A DNA stretch of 64,000 nucleotides, taken from NCBI GenBank assembly GCA_963726135.1, contig CAVSBE010000008.1, positions 868,001 to 932,000 on the forward strand. Direction: 5' to 3'. This document shows, one piece after another, positions 26,906 to 35,009 of the stretch; the first letter of the stretch is position 1, and each line of letters begins with the position of its first letter. The notes under the pieces were generated by a model. The model worked only from the letters and a program-made list of their open reading frames with translations. It was not told the DNA's origin and did no database searches. The DNA is from Bog-473 sp963726135 (GTDB lineage Bacteria; Actinomycetota; Acidimicrobiia; Acidimicrobiales; RAAP-2). Both the position numbers and the translations under genes were made by a program.

Positions 26906-26944
26906 TGGACAAACCGAAGGTTTAAGACTAGTCTCATTAGCACT
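26906..26944 (+). promoter_or_regulatory. Promoter with palindromic GntR operator
   Basis: TGGACA at 26906-26911, 17-bp spacer, TAGTCT at 26929-26934, then 10 nt to ATG 26945. The perfect 10-bp palindrome AGACTAGTCT (26925-26934) covers the -10 box. Autorepression by the following gene is the simple reading. Confidence 0.6.
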
Positions 26945-27295
26945 ATGTTGACCCGCCAGATCGACCCGTCAGACAGGACTCCTCTCCATGAGCAGGTCGC
27001 ATCTGAGATTCGGCGAGCCATCGGGGATGGACAGGCCAGACCCGGAGAGCGACTCCCAGCAGCACGCGACCTCGCCGCCGTGCTGGGCGTCAACAACAAC
27101 ACCGTGCTGAGGGCATTGCGATCGCTGAGAGACGAAGGGCTCGTTGAGTTCCGACGAGGGCGTGGCGTCACCGTCTGCGGAAGTGCAGTCAATCGAAATG
27201 CAGTACTTGAAAGGGCCCGTGAGCTTGTCAGCTTCGCCCGACATCATGGATACCGAAGCGATGAGCTCGTTCAGATTATCCAACAGGTTTCTTGA
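26945..27295 (+). CDS. GntR-family repressor, short YtrA-like type (paralogue of 17734-18090)
   Basis: The 116-aa protein shows PLHEQVASEIRRAIGDGQAR, PGERLPAARDLAAVLGVNNN, TVLRALRSLRDEGLVEFRRG, RGVTVCG and a short helical tail, nearly colinear with the first GntR protein of the window. The next gene starts 3 nt after its stop, so they are co-transcribed. Start ATG 26945 fits the promoter just upstream; the open frame before it is not protein-like. Confidence 0.87.
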   Translation: MLTRQIDPSDRTPLHEQVASEIRRAIGDGQARPGERLPAARDLAAVLGVNNNTVLRALRSLRDEGLVEFRRGRGVTVCGSAVNRNAVLERARELVSFARHHGYRSDELVQIIQQVS

Positions 27296-27298
27296 ACC

Positions 27299-27792
27299 GT
27301 GACGAACCGCGCTCAACGGCGGTCTCAATATGGGTCACCGATCGTGCGTCCGCAGCTAATAGAGGAGGCACGGCAGCATCAACGCCGACGCCGCCAGATG
27401 GTCGGGGCCGTCTTGATTGCGACTCTCGGGGCTGGATGCCTCATCGTTGGAGTCGTGTTCGTCGACGCGGGGGACAAGGTAAGTTCTCTGCGCGCTCGGC
27501 GACTACGTCCTCGAAACGGCACACATCTCCGGCACCTCCCAAGAACTCTCCATCCACGTTGTCACCATCGAACGTGGTCGTACTCAATCCCGCGACGGGC
27601 GATGTCATCGCCGCTAATAAGTCGGAGCGAGCGGCAGCAGCCTTCCAAGCTGCTCAGAAGGCGGCAGATGAGCAGGCCGTGAGCACCCGGAGTAGCCAAC
27701 CGCAAGGAGTAATAACGGGACAGGAAGCTTCTCAAGTTGCCAATGCGGAGGCCCAGGCCGCGGCAGCCGCGGCGGCCGCCACCCACCGCTAG
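27299..27792 (+). pseudogene. GntR-linked single-pass membrane protein, frameshifted
   Basis: GTG 27299 opens PQLIEEARQHQRRRRQMVGA, VLIATLGAGCLIVGVVFVDA, a basic tail and one TM helix like the N-terminus of the NHL protein at 18115. At about 27480 the frame turns Arg-rich, whereas a second frame reads TSSKRHTSPAPPKNSPSTLS, PSNVVVLNPATGDVIAANKS, ERAAAAFQAAQKAADEQAV to 27792. The probable original is a TM anchor, Ser/Pro-rich stalk and Ala-rich helical domain. The frameshift position is approximate. Confidence 0.5.
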
Positions 27793-28103
27793 GAGGCAGA
27801 CGAGATCACCTTCCTTGAGCGGCTCCGTTTGCCTCAAACTTGCTCGTTACCAACACCCGGAGTTGGGGCACCGGGACCTTGCTCTCTTGGAGAACTCGTC
27901 GTCGAGGAGCTCGTTAGGGTCAACGTCTTTCTCGACCATATTGAGGTCGTTCTGTGTGGGGCGCCACTGCTGAACGTGACCCTGGAGGAGGTTGGCCTCA
28001 ATCGTCGCTTGGTGGTGTCGGATAGCAGACGCTTACGTCTCGACAATCGCCAGGCTCAAAGGGAAGGTGCAGCTCAGGGCCGCATGACGACTCGAAAGGA
28101 CCC

Positions 28104-28115
28104 TACACTCGGCCC
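28104..28115 (+). promoter_or_regulatory. TAnnnT box 6 nt before GTG 28116
   Basis: TACACT 28104-28109, six bases, GTG 28116; no ribosome site. Leaderless geometry. Confidence 0.4.
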
Positions 28116-28938
28116 GTGACACCCGGGACACCCGTCGTGAGCTTGTTTCCTCAGCGGCAACCGTCACCCCCGACGCCGTACGATTCGTGGGGACACAGGC
28201 AGAAGTTGCGGCGCGCTCGAAATCCACATCTCGCAGATCCAGGCAGCATGTCAAACCTGGGCGACGAGCGATGGCTTCCGAGTCTTCGGTGAACCCGACG
28301 GTCAAGGAGGCGAACTCGTTCAGGTAGAGATGCTGAAACCACTCCCCGATGACCTCTCGATGATCATCGGGGACGCACTCCACTGTTTGCGTAACTCCCT
28401 GGACAATCTCGCTTTCAGCTTGGCCCTCGCAAACAAGGGAACCTTGACCGCGAGACAGCAGGAGGAAGTCTCGTTCCCGATCTATGGCCACCGAGTGACG
28501 GAGCGGACAAAAGCCATCCAGCTGATGTCCAAGAGCGTCAAGGATGACGTCTCCTCTCTGTCTCCTGACCCGACACGGCTGGTTCTCGATCAGGATCCAC
28601 TGTGGTTGCTCGACAAAACGGCAAACTGGGATAAGCACAGGGGCATACTCGTTGCGGTCAGCGCCGCGACGAACGCCGGCCTTGTTCTTGGTGGCGCAAT
28701 GTGGACCGGCGGTTTATTGACCGACTACAAGCGCATGGAGGTTGGAGCCGAGCCGGTGTCAGTGGGAAAGGTCATGCTCAACGCGCCCGGACAAGCCGAC
28801 CTGAGGTATCGCGTGCAAATACAGTTCGATGGCTCTATCGAAGTACAGGGTCGAGGGATAACCGGCACACTCTGGTGGTTCCACGATCACATCCGAGACG
28901 TCGTCTTCAAGTCCCTTGAACCGCACCTGAATCCCTGA
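28116..28938 (+). pseudogene. Hypothetical protein gene with one frameshift near the 5' end
   Basis: From GTG 28116 the frame reads VSLFPQRQPSPPTPYDSWGH, RQKLRRA. At about 28213 the message moves to another frame, LEIHISQIQAACQTWATSDG, FRVFGEPDGQGGELVQVEML, KPLPDDLSMIIGDALHCLRN, SLDNLAFSLALANKGTLTAR, then VKDDVSSLSPDPTRLVLDQD and WWFHDHIRDVVFKSLEPHLN. IGDALHxLRNSLDNLAF is a recognisable core of a widespread family of uncharacterised proteins. The first in-frame ATG (28330) falls inside this core, so an independent short gene is unlikely. Confidence 0.6.
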
Positions 28939-29780
28939 GGAGCGTGCCCCCGTCGTTTCGAACGGGATAGGCGAGCCGCTCGTCGTTGAGCCACGTGCAA
29001 CTGTTCGGCCCCCGCCCCTCCGTCCCCGGTGAGCCCCGCCGCTCTGCCTCGCCAGCACCCCGCGGCCACGCGCTGGGATTTTGTGGCCCGAGGCAGGTCC
29101 CGGATGTACGCCGCAAGGCCACGGCGGACCCCTTCGGGGTTCTCGTTACCCTAAACAATGGCCTGACCTTGGAACTCCCGACCGGCCAGGCGTAGCTTGA
29201 TCGGGCTAGCAGCGCAGAAAGGCCACCAAGAGGGCGACGGCAATGCATCCCGTCCCTGTGGCAGGAATGTTTCAAGCCTGCCAGACTTGACGGCCGGTAC
29301 ACCGGGTTCCCCAACGACCCCTCGGGGTGGGCGTCCCGCCACGCCTGCCTCATGTGTGCCTGTAGCGAGACGACCCCGGCCCGCGTAATCGGGCCGGGGT
29401 CGCTTCGTCCCTATCGGCAGTTCATGCCCTCGGGTTGACGGCGGCCGCATATCAGTGACTTGAGCGGCCCACGACACCCCCCCACGACACCCCCTTCGTT
29501 TGGGCATATACACCTCAGGCACCTGCGTCGGTCAAGGCGGGGTGTGCGTGAGCGGCTCCGCGCCCCGGGTCGAGCTCAGCTCCGCGTTCGGATGTTTCGC
29601 CACAACCGTTCGGCGAGGCCGTTTCGCGTGGATCCCGAGTGGGTAGTGACGGAGTGGATCCGAACCAAGGTCGGACCCCTTGGCGACGGCCCCCCGGATC
29701 TCAAGGCGCTCCGGGGGGCTGCTCACGTCACGCCAGCAATAGAGGAGGAGACCGGGCGGAGTGATGGGTCGTGAGCGTGA
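28939..29780. other. Long intergenic region, one strong hairpin
   Basis: Over 800 nt without a convincing protein frame on either strand. It contains the perfect hairpin 29371-29402. A weak + frame around 29290-29430 (GFPNDPSGWASRHACLMCAC) looks more protein-like than its surroundings but has no start and stops quickly; it may be a gene scar. Confidence 0.4.
29371..29402. terminator. Perfect 13-bp GC hairpin with 6-nt loop
   Basis: CGACCCCGGCCCG (29371-29383), loop CGTAAT, CGGGCCGGGGTCG (29390-29402). Very stable and symmetric; no T-run follows, so it may be a bidirectional terminator or a protein-binding site. Confidence 0.5.
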
Positions 29781-30230
29781 TTGTGGGAGAGGGACTTGTG
29801 GCCTGACGAGGCACCCACGGGTTCGACGCGGCACGGCGGATTGCACGGGTCAGCCCCCTGGTTCCTGGCCTACCACGCGCTGCTGACCCTCGACTACGAC
29901 CTCACCGCCGAGTTCGAGCTGTGGGAACCGCCACAACCATTTGACGAGAACACCTACGCCCGTCCCAACCGAATGTTCACCAAGGCCGAACTCCTCCGTT
30001 ACATCGACTGCTGCCGCGGAAGGGTGCGTCGAACGCTTGACGCGCTCACCGAGAACGCAGCAGCCCGGCCACTCCCTGGCGCCCATCGATACCACGGCAT
30101 GCCGTACGGAGTGATTGTCGGCACCACTCCGCTGCACGTCCTTGAGCACGCCTCCCAGATCCGCCAGTTCCTCACTGCCGCCGGAATCAAAGTGCAACCC
30201 ATGCCAGGCGATCGTGGGTACGTGCGGTAA
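29781..30230 (+). CDS. DinB-superfamily protein, probably lacking its N-terminus
   Basis: The frame reads SAPWFLAYHALLTLDYDLTA, PPQPFDENTYARPNRMFTKA, ELLRYIDCCRGRVRRTLDAL, MPYGVIVGTTPLHVLEHASQ, IRQFLTAAGIKVQPMPGDRG. The helical bundle and HxxEHxxQ-type motif (HVLEHASQIRQ) identify a DinB-like metal-dependent thiol transferase fold. The expected first helix (about 40 residues with a metal His) is not encoded: stops occur in frame just before 29781 and only a TTG start is available. The gene may be a truncated survivor. Confidence 0.65.
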   Translation: MWERDLWPDEAPTGSTRHGGLHGSAPWFLAYHALLTLDYDLTAEFELWEPPQPFDENTYARPNRMFTKAELLRYIDCCRGRVRRTLDALTENAAARPLPGAHRYHGMPYGVIVGTTPLHVLEHASQIRQFLTAAGIKVQPMPGDRGYVR

Positions 30231-30331
30231 CCCGTGACGGTGATCCGGCGCGTGCCTCCCCGCGGAGAGCTATCCCATGGTGCCGAACTGCCGCGAACGG
30301 GGCACTCCGCGCGTTGATCGACCATGACGCT

Positions 30332-30790
30332 GTGGTCAGGCGATCATGCTTCATCGGGGTGACTTTGGTCGGGGCTCTTGTACTCAACGCTTGCAGCTCC
30401 GGCCCGGACTCCACGGCTTCATCGACCGACCTCGACCTCGACCTCGACAGCCTCTCGCCTACTCCTCCATGTCGCACCAAGCGTCAACTTGCACAATGGC
30501 GAGGTCGTTCGAGTGAACGTGTCGGGCTTCCCGCCTGGCAAGGCGTTTCTCTCGGAATGCGGCTCCCTTGACGCAGCGCGTGCGGAAGGTTGTGGTGCTC
30601 AGCTAGCCGCGCAACCGTTTGTTGTTATCGAATACGGATCCGGGACTGGGAGCTTCACCGTTGCCAACAAGGCCGCAACCTCGCCGCTGACCCCACAGCC
30701 GAGTGTTTTGTGCACGAATCAATGTGTCCTCGTCGCGACATCTGGGGTACCGGCATCGGGCGTTAAACACATCCTGACTGCGGCCCTTAT
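30332..30790 (+). pseudogene. Lipoprotein with Ig/neocarzinostatin-like domain, frameshifted and cut by an IS
   Basis: GTG 30332 gives MVRRSCFIGVTLVGALVLNA-C21, a clear lipobox (LNAC). After a (GACCTC)n tract at 30425-30447 the frame is lost; the adjacent frame continues APSVNLHNGEVVRVNVSGFP, PGKAFLSECGSLDAARAEGC, VIEYGSGTGSFTVANKAA, CTNQCVLVATSGVPASG, which resembles the beta-sandwich of neocarzinostatin-family and related secreted proteins. The 3' end runs into the IS21-type remnant at about 30790. Confidence 0.6.
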
Positions 30791-30812
30791 AATACTTTTG
30801 AGTCTTAGGGGA

Positions 30813-31262
30813 CTAGCGGATAGGCCGTGAATCGGGACTCCATGGGTCGCGCCAGTCGATGAGCTTGGCGGTGAACGCCTGGGCGGCCAGGGCTGTGGCC
30901 AGATGACTTTTCCCCGTCCCGGGGTTGCCCACCATCAAGATGTTCTCCTTCTTGTCGATGTACTCGCAGCGCATCAGCTCGGCGATCAGCACTTTGTTGA
31001 CCGACGGACGCGCCGCGAAGTCGAAGGTCTCGAGTGTCTTGATGGTCGGGAAGCGCGCTGCTTTGACCCGGCGCTCCGCCGCCCGTTTCTCCCGTTCGAG
31101 CAGCTCGAGCTCGGTGAGGCGGAGCAGGTAGGTGAGGTGATCGGCGTTGTCGGCAGCGGCCTGGGAGGCCACCTTCTCGCACTCGGCCGCCACCGTCGGC
31201 AGCCGGAGGGTCTTGAGGTGATGGTGCAAGAGCACCATGGACTTGGTCTCGGTTGCTTTCAT
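30813..31262 (-). pseudogene. istB: IstB-type transposition helper ATPase, 3' truncated
   Basis: The 149-aa frame begins TETKSMVLLHHHLKTLRLPT and contains the Walker A region NILMVGNPGTGKSHLATALA. It ends 20 residues later in unrelated sequence (KLIDWRDPWSPDSRP), while IstB proteins are about 250 aa with Walker B and sensor motifs still to come. It therefore cannot act as a full AAA+ helper. The start ATG 31262 has AAAGGAAG upstream. Confidence 0.8.
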
Positions 31263-31290
31263 GGTGTTGCTTCCTTTCTCTTCTCGGTGA

Positions 31291-32793
31291 TCACGACCCG
31301 GTGGCCGTGAGGACCCGATAGGCGGTCAGGTCCGGAGGCTCGATGGCCACGGACTTGAGGTGGGGGTGACCGTCGAGGCTGAACAGCCCGACGGGACGCT
31401 CGGCGTGGTGCATGAGGATCAACGCGATGGCATCAGAGCCCGTTGCCACGATGGTGACGGCCGACTCCACCGCTTTGGCGAGCGCCGGTAGCGTGGCGTT
31501 CTCCAAGAGCCGCAGCACCTTGATGAACTCGGGGGTGCCGCGGTCGCCCGAGGTCGGCTTCGAGTCGGCGGCGCAAGGTTGAGAAGCATCCGGGTAGCCC
31601 CCAGGTCTCGAGCGGCCGGGCGAAGTCGATGGCGCCGGGCTTGCGCTCGAGGAGGGCCAGGTAGTGAATGGGATCGAACGTCGTGTGCTCCTTGCCCCAG
31701 TGCCGTGGGTGGCGGGCGATGACATTCGGTCCCGCTGGTGATGGCGATCTCTTCGAGATCCCGCCGGTGACCGTGACCTCGGGGTGGGCATAAGCCGTCG
31801 AGCATCGTGAAGTCGTTGCGGTCAAATGGGACCAGGGAGAGTGAGTTGGCGATGGCCTAGGCGACCCGTCGGGGCTCGAAGGCCTCAGCGGGAAGAGCGA
31901 GCATGGCGGCGCGGTCATCGACCAGGCGCTCGGCCTTGGAGCCGAGTTTGGCCCGGACCGGTGGAACAGATCGGCATAACAGGCCGCCGCCAGGTACTCG
32001 TTGAGGGCGGCCCATGACGGAAAGGACGGGACCGGGACCAAGAGGTTCCGTCGGCTGTAGCCGACGTGGTTCTCCACGTGGCCCTTCTCGTTGCCCCGCC
32101 CCACCCGGCAGAAGTGATGGTCGAAGAGGTAGTGGCTTTCGAGGGCCAGGAACGCTCTGGTCAACACCCGGTCTTGCCCGATCACCTTGGCCGCCACGAG
32201 GGTGCTGTTGTGCATAGGAGGTCCGGATGGCCACGTCGCTGAAGAACTCGAGACCGGCCAGATGGGCGGCATGGAAGGTCTCGGTGCACTCGCACGGATA
32301 GGCGGAGACGAAGTACGTGTCCGAATAGGGCAGGGTGATCAATCCGAGCGCGGCCTTGCAGCGCACACCGGCGATCTCGACCACCGCCTCGCCGAAATCG
32401 AACTGGGCGTGACCCGGTGGGTGGCTGAGCGGAACAAACGCCTCCTTGGAGTACGCCTTGGCTTCGTCACCGCGGTCTGCACCTGGGAGGAGCAGCCGGT
32501 GTAGCCGTACTCGTCGCGGATCCTCTCGAAGATCAGCCGGGCCGTGTGACGCTGTTTGGGCGGGGCCTCCCGGTCGTCGGCCAGGATCTGATCGATCGTC
32601 GCCAGGATGGGGCCCGAGCACGGGCTTCCGAGCGGATCTCGGACATCTGATAGCCGGGCGGCTCGGGGTTGGCCAGGATCTTGGCCAGGGCCTGATGGCC
32701 GATCCCGTAGTCACGGTGGATGGAGCGTTTCGACGCCCCCTCTACCAGGACCTTCCGCCGGATCTCGGTCCATTCGTCCATGTCGGTGTGCAC
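31291..32793 (-). pseudogene. istA: IstA-type IS21 transposase, multiple frameshifts
   Basis: Fragments appear in three frames in order: WTEIRRKVLVEGASKRSIHR (helix-turn-helix) from 32793; EAKAYSKEAFVPLSHPPGHA, QFDFGEAVVEIAGVRCKAAL (first catalytic Asp region) from about 32480; VIGQDRVLTRAFLALESHYL, GRGNEKGHVENHVGYSRRNL (late acidic region) from about 32200; and FIKVLRLLENATLPALAKAV, ESAVTIVATGSDAIALILMH to the stop at 31291. At least three frame changes make the transposase inactive. Confidence 0.82.
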
Positions 32794-32924
32794 CCTTCTC
32801 CCGTTCTGCTCGTCCGCTCAGAATCAAATCCTTGGAGCGGCATCGAACAGATCCGGTGGATACTCAGGTGCTGCCGTTTTCGACCGTGTTATCAGACGCT
32901 CGGCCCTTACTTTTGAGTCTTAGA

Positions 32925-33164
32925 CACTCCCTCTGGCCTTCGGCGTTGAGCGTCAAGGATCGCCTTCGTTACGGCGAACTTGTCACGCTAGCTCCCGGCG
33001 TCAGTCCCACCGCCGTCTCCACCGGTTGGTACGACACCCTCGCCATCGGCTCGAGCACCCCGCCCCCGAACCTCCCAGAAGCACCACTCGGCCTCGTCCT
33101 GCCGCTGCTCGGCGCCTCGGCGCTGGGCCTGACGTGGTGGGTCTGGCGTCACGGCGTCGCCTGA
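32925..33164 (+). pseudogene. C-terminal remnant of a surface-anchored protein
   Basis: The frame reads LRYGELVTLAPGVSPTAVST, GWYDTLAIGSSTPPPNLPEA, PLGLVLPLLGASALGLTWWV, WRHGVA. A Pro-rich stalk, LPEA, one TM helix and a short basic tail is the usual end of actinobacterial wall-anchored or membrane-tethered secreted proteins. The upstream part is replaced by the IS21-type element. It is not the continuation of the lipoprotein on the other side of the IS. Confidence 0.6.
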
Positions 33165-33231
33165 CCCTGTCAGTTGCCCAACTTGTGGGGTCGAACGTCA
33201 GGACCGTCTCGCTCGAAGCATCGAAACCGGT

Positions 33232-33825
33232 TCAATGTTCTTCTTTCGGTGATCGCTCAATGACCCGGGTGATACGCCTATCGGGCACCAGCCAAACGAC
33301 TGCTACCGCAATGTAGAGCCCAATGGCTGCCCACGGCTCGAAGAAGGCGAGGCCGACGGCCACAAGATACGCGATAGCGGAGAGCCGACCCTTGCGATCG
33401 CTCCCGATGGCGAGGGCCAACGAAGAATCCGGCGGGTGCAATGCGAGCAAGGCCCGGGTGAGTAGGAAATAGGCGACGGCAGAGAGAAGCAGGACCAACC
33501 CATACACCACGACCGGTGCGGTGTCTCTCGGGTGCTCGCCCAACCACGACGTGGCCGCCGGCGTCAGTGACAGCGAGAAGAGAAGTCCCATGTTGGCCCA
33601 GAGGACCCGGCTGTCAATTCGCTCCACGACGTGCATCAAATGGTGGTGGTTGTTCCAGTAGATGGCCAAGAACGTAAAGCTCAGTGCGTAAACGAGGAGC
33701 TTGGGCAACAGCGGCTTCAGGTCGCTGAAGCCGTATCCTGCGGGTGAGCGTAGATCCAGCACCATGATCGTCATGACGATGGCAATTACGGCGTCGGTGA
33801 AGGCCTCAAGCCTGCCTCTGGTCAC
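33232..33825 (-). CDS. TMEM175-family (DUF1211) potassium-channel-like protein
   Basis: The 197-aa integral membrane protein starts TRGRLEAFTDAVIAIVMTIM, matching the family signature RxxAFSDAVxAIxxTIxVL with Thr in place of Ser in FSD. About six hydrophobic segments follow (LLVYALSFTFLAIYWNNHHH, VVVYGLVLLLSAVAYFLLTR, IAYLVAVGLAFFEPWAAIGL). Bacterial members are potassium-permeable channels. The GTG 33825 was chosen because it directly precedes the signature; the longer open frame upstream is the GC-rich island. Confidence 0.88.
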   Translation of the reverse strand: MTRGRLEAFTDAVIAIVMTIMVLDLRSPAGYGFSDLKPLLPKLLVYALSFTFLAIYWNNHHHLMHVVERIDSRVLWANMGLLFSLSLTPAATSWLGEHPRDTAPVVVYGLVLLLSAVAYFLLTRALLALHPPDSSLALAIGSDRKGRLSAIAYLVAVGLAFFEPWAAIGLYIAVAVVWLVPDRRITRVIERSPKEEH

Positions 33826-33939
33826 CGCTTGAGCATCGCATACCGCGTAAGCGGCGAGGGCATGAGCTGAGTGACCCACTTCGGCGAAACGGGGTTCGGC
33901 GTGGCCCAGTCCGCGGGCGACCACGGTCGAGCGCGGCGA

Positions 33940-34250
33940 CCGCGGGACCCCAGCCCCAGACGACGGGCCCGGTGCGGCCGGGCGGGCCCGAGGGCCCGCG
34001 GCCGACCCCGGCCGCGGGCCCGCCGAGCGGCGCCCGCCAGCGGCAGCGCCGCGCGCCGCAGCGCGCGCGCCCGCGAGCCCGGCCGGGGGGCCGCCCGGCG
34101 CCGGCGCGGACAGCCGGCACGGAGAACGCCGACCCGGGCGCCGCGCCGGCGCGGGCGGCGCGGACCGCCGAGCAGGGGCGGGCGGAGGCAAGGCCGACGA
34201 GCTGGGCAGGCGAGCGAGACCGAGCGGGAGGGGGGGCATCACCCTAAGGG
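33940..34250. other. Extremely GC-rich, T-depleted island
   Basis: In 33961-34200 I count 24 A/T bases in 240 (90% GC), of which only one is T. All frames give low-complexity Arg/Pro/Ala/Gly sequence. It matches no gene or repeat I know, and its composition differs sharply from both flanks. Confidence 0.7.
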
Positions 34251-34295
34251 GCAATTGGTCCGGTCGTCAGGCCATGTGAGTAGCACGCATCCCAC

Positions 34296-34485
34296 TCAGT
34301 GGAGCTTGGCCACTACTTGTGCCTGCACTGATGCGGCGTCCGGGTGGGCGAACAGCGAGAGGTGGGTGCCGCCCTCTATCACGACTCTGTCCGCTCCCGC
34401 GATGGTCTCCGCAGCGTAGTCGCTGTGCTCGATCGGCACGTCTATGTCCGCGCTGCCGACGACCACCAAAGTAGGGGTCCGTCGA
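34296..34485 (-). pseudogene. C-terminal remnant of an alpha/beta-hydrolase
   Basis: The minus strand encodes TPTLVVVGSADIDVPIEHSD, YAAETIAGADRVVIEGGTHL, SLFAHPDAASVQAQVVAKLH, then TGA at 34296-34298. This contains the acid (GSADIDVP) and histidine (GGTHLSLF) parts of the catalytic triad; the oxyanion hole and nucleophile halves are missing upstream of about 34485. Confidence 0.72.
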
Positions 34486-34522
34486 GGCTACGGCCCATCG
34501 ACTCGGTGCGACGCCGGCTCAA

Positions 34523-34660
34523 GTTGCGCTCGCCTGGTTATTCCAGCAGGCCCCAACCGTACTGCTCATCCCCGGAACTTCGTTGCTCACGCATTTGGAG
34601 GAGAATCTTGCCGCTGCAGAGTTGGTGCTCGACCAAGAAGCACTTGAAGTGCTCCCATGA
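34523..34660 (+). pseudogene. C-terminal remnant of an aldo/keto reductase
   Basis: The frame reads VALAWLFQQAPTVLLIPGTS, LLTHLEENLAAAELVLDQEA, LEVLP and TGA at 34658-34660. This is the characteristic last 45 residues of aldo/keto reductases (VALAWLL, PIPGTSS, HLEEN). The 5' boundary faces the broken 5' boundary of the hydrolase remnant only about 35 bp away, indicating a deletion junction. Confidence 0.78.
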
Positions 34661-34686
34661 AGGGAGAAGTCAGGCGGGTAACCGAA

Positions 34687-34707
34687 TCCCGGCGAACTGG
34701 GGCACCC
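34687..34707 (+). repeat. Dispersed hairpin repeat, copy 1
   Basis: TCCCGGCGAACTGGGGCACCC: arm CCCGG, tetraloop-like CGAA, arm CTGGGG, then CACC tail. Same orientation as all other clear copies. Confidence 0.65.
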
Positions 34708-35009
34708 CCGGAGGTTGCGAAGCGTCCGGACCACAGCTGAACGGGACCATTCCTGGAGTCGCCTCCTCCGATGTGGGCATAGTGCGCATCAGTGATGATC
34801 CACGAGAAGTCGTCTCCCGCGTCATATCCCGACGAATATGGCGCAGCAACACTGCTGACTCGGATAGGGGCGCTGACAACTGTTTCGAACCATCCAAGCA
34901 GTCGAGTGGCGTTTCGTCATCCCACCACTTCGAACCCGGAACTGGCATCCGGCTCATATCCCCGGCAGCGGTACCACTTCTTTCGGCACCCATATCGCAT
35001 CGAAAGGAC
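34708..35009. other. Intergenic, no gene recognised
   Basis: Several short open frames, none protein-like by inspection. It is bounded by a repeat copy and the 3' end of the broken ATP-grasp gene. Confidence 0.35.

Larger units (their letters stand above)
30781..32923 (-). mobile_element. Decayed IS21-family element
   Basis: The unit contains istA (several frameshifts) and a truncated istB in the usual order. A 23-base word, CGGCCCTTA..CTTTTGAGTCTTAG, is present at both ends in the same orientation (30781-30808 with 5 extra bases, and 32901-32923), not inverted as expected for intact IS21 tips. The left end has lost the last third of istB. Confidence 0.75.

Noticed and set aside
27829..28119. 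96-codon + strand frame and an opposing minus frame around 27840-28020
   Set aside because: Neither has a credible start or recognised pattern; could be a gene scar but not supportable.
29151..29522. 123-codon minus-strand frame in the long spacer
   Set aside because: Arg/Pro/Gly-rich with no family pattern; crosses a strong hairpin.
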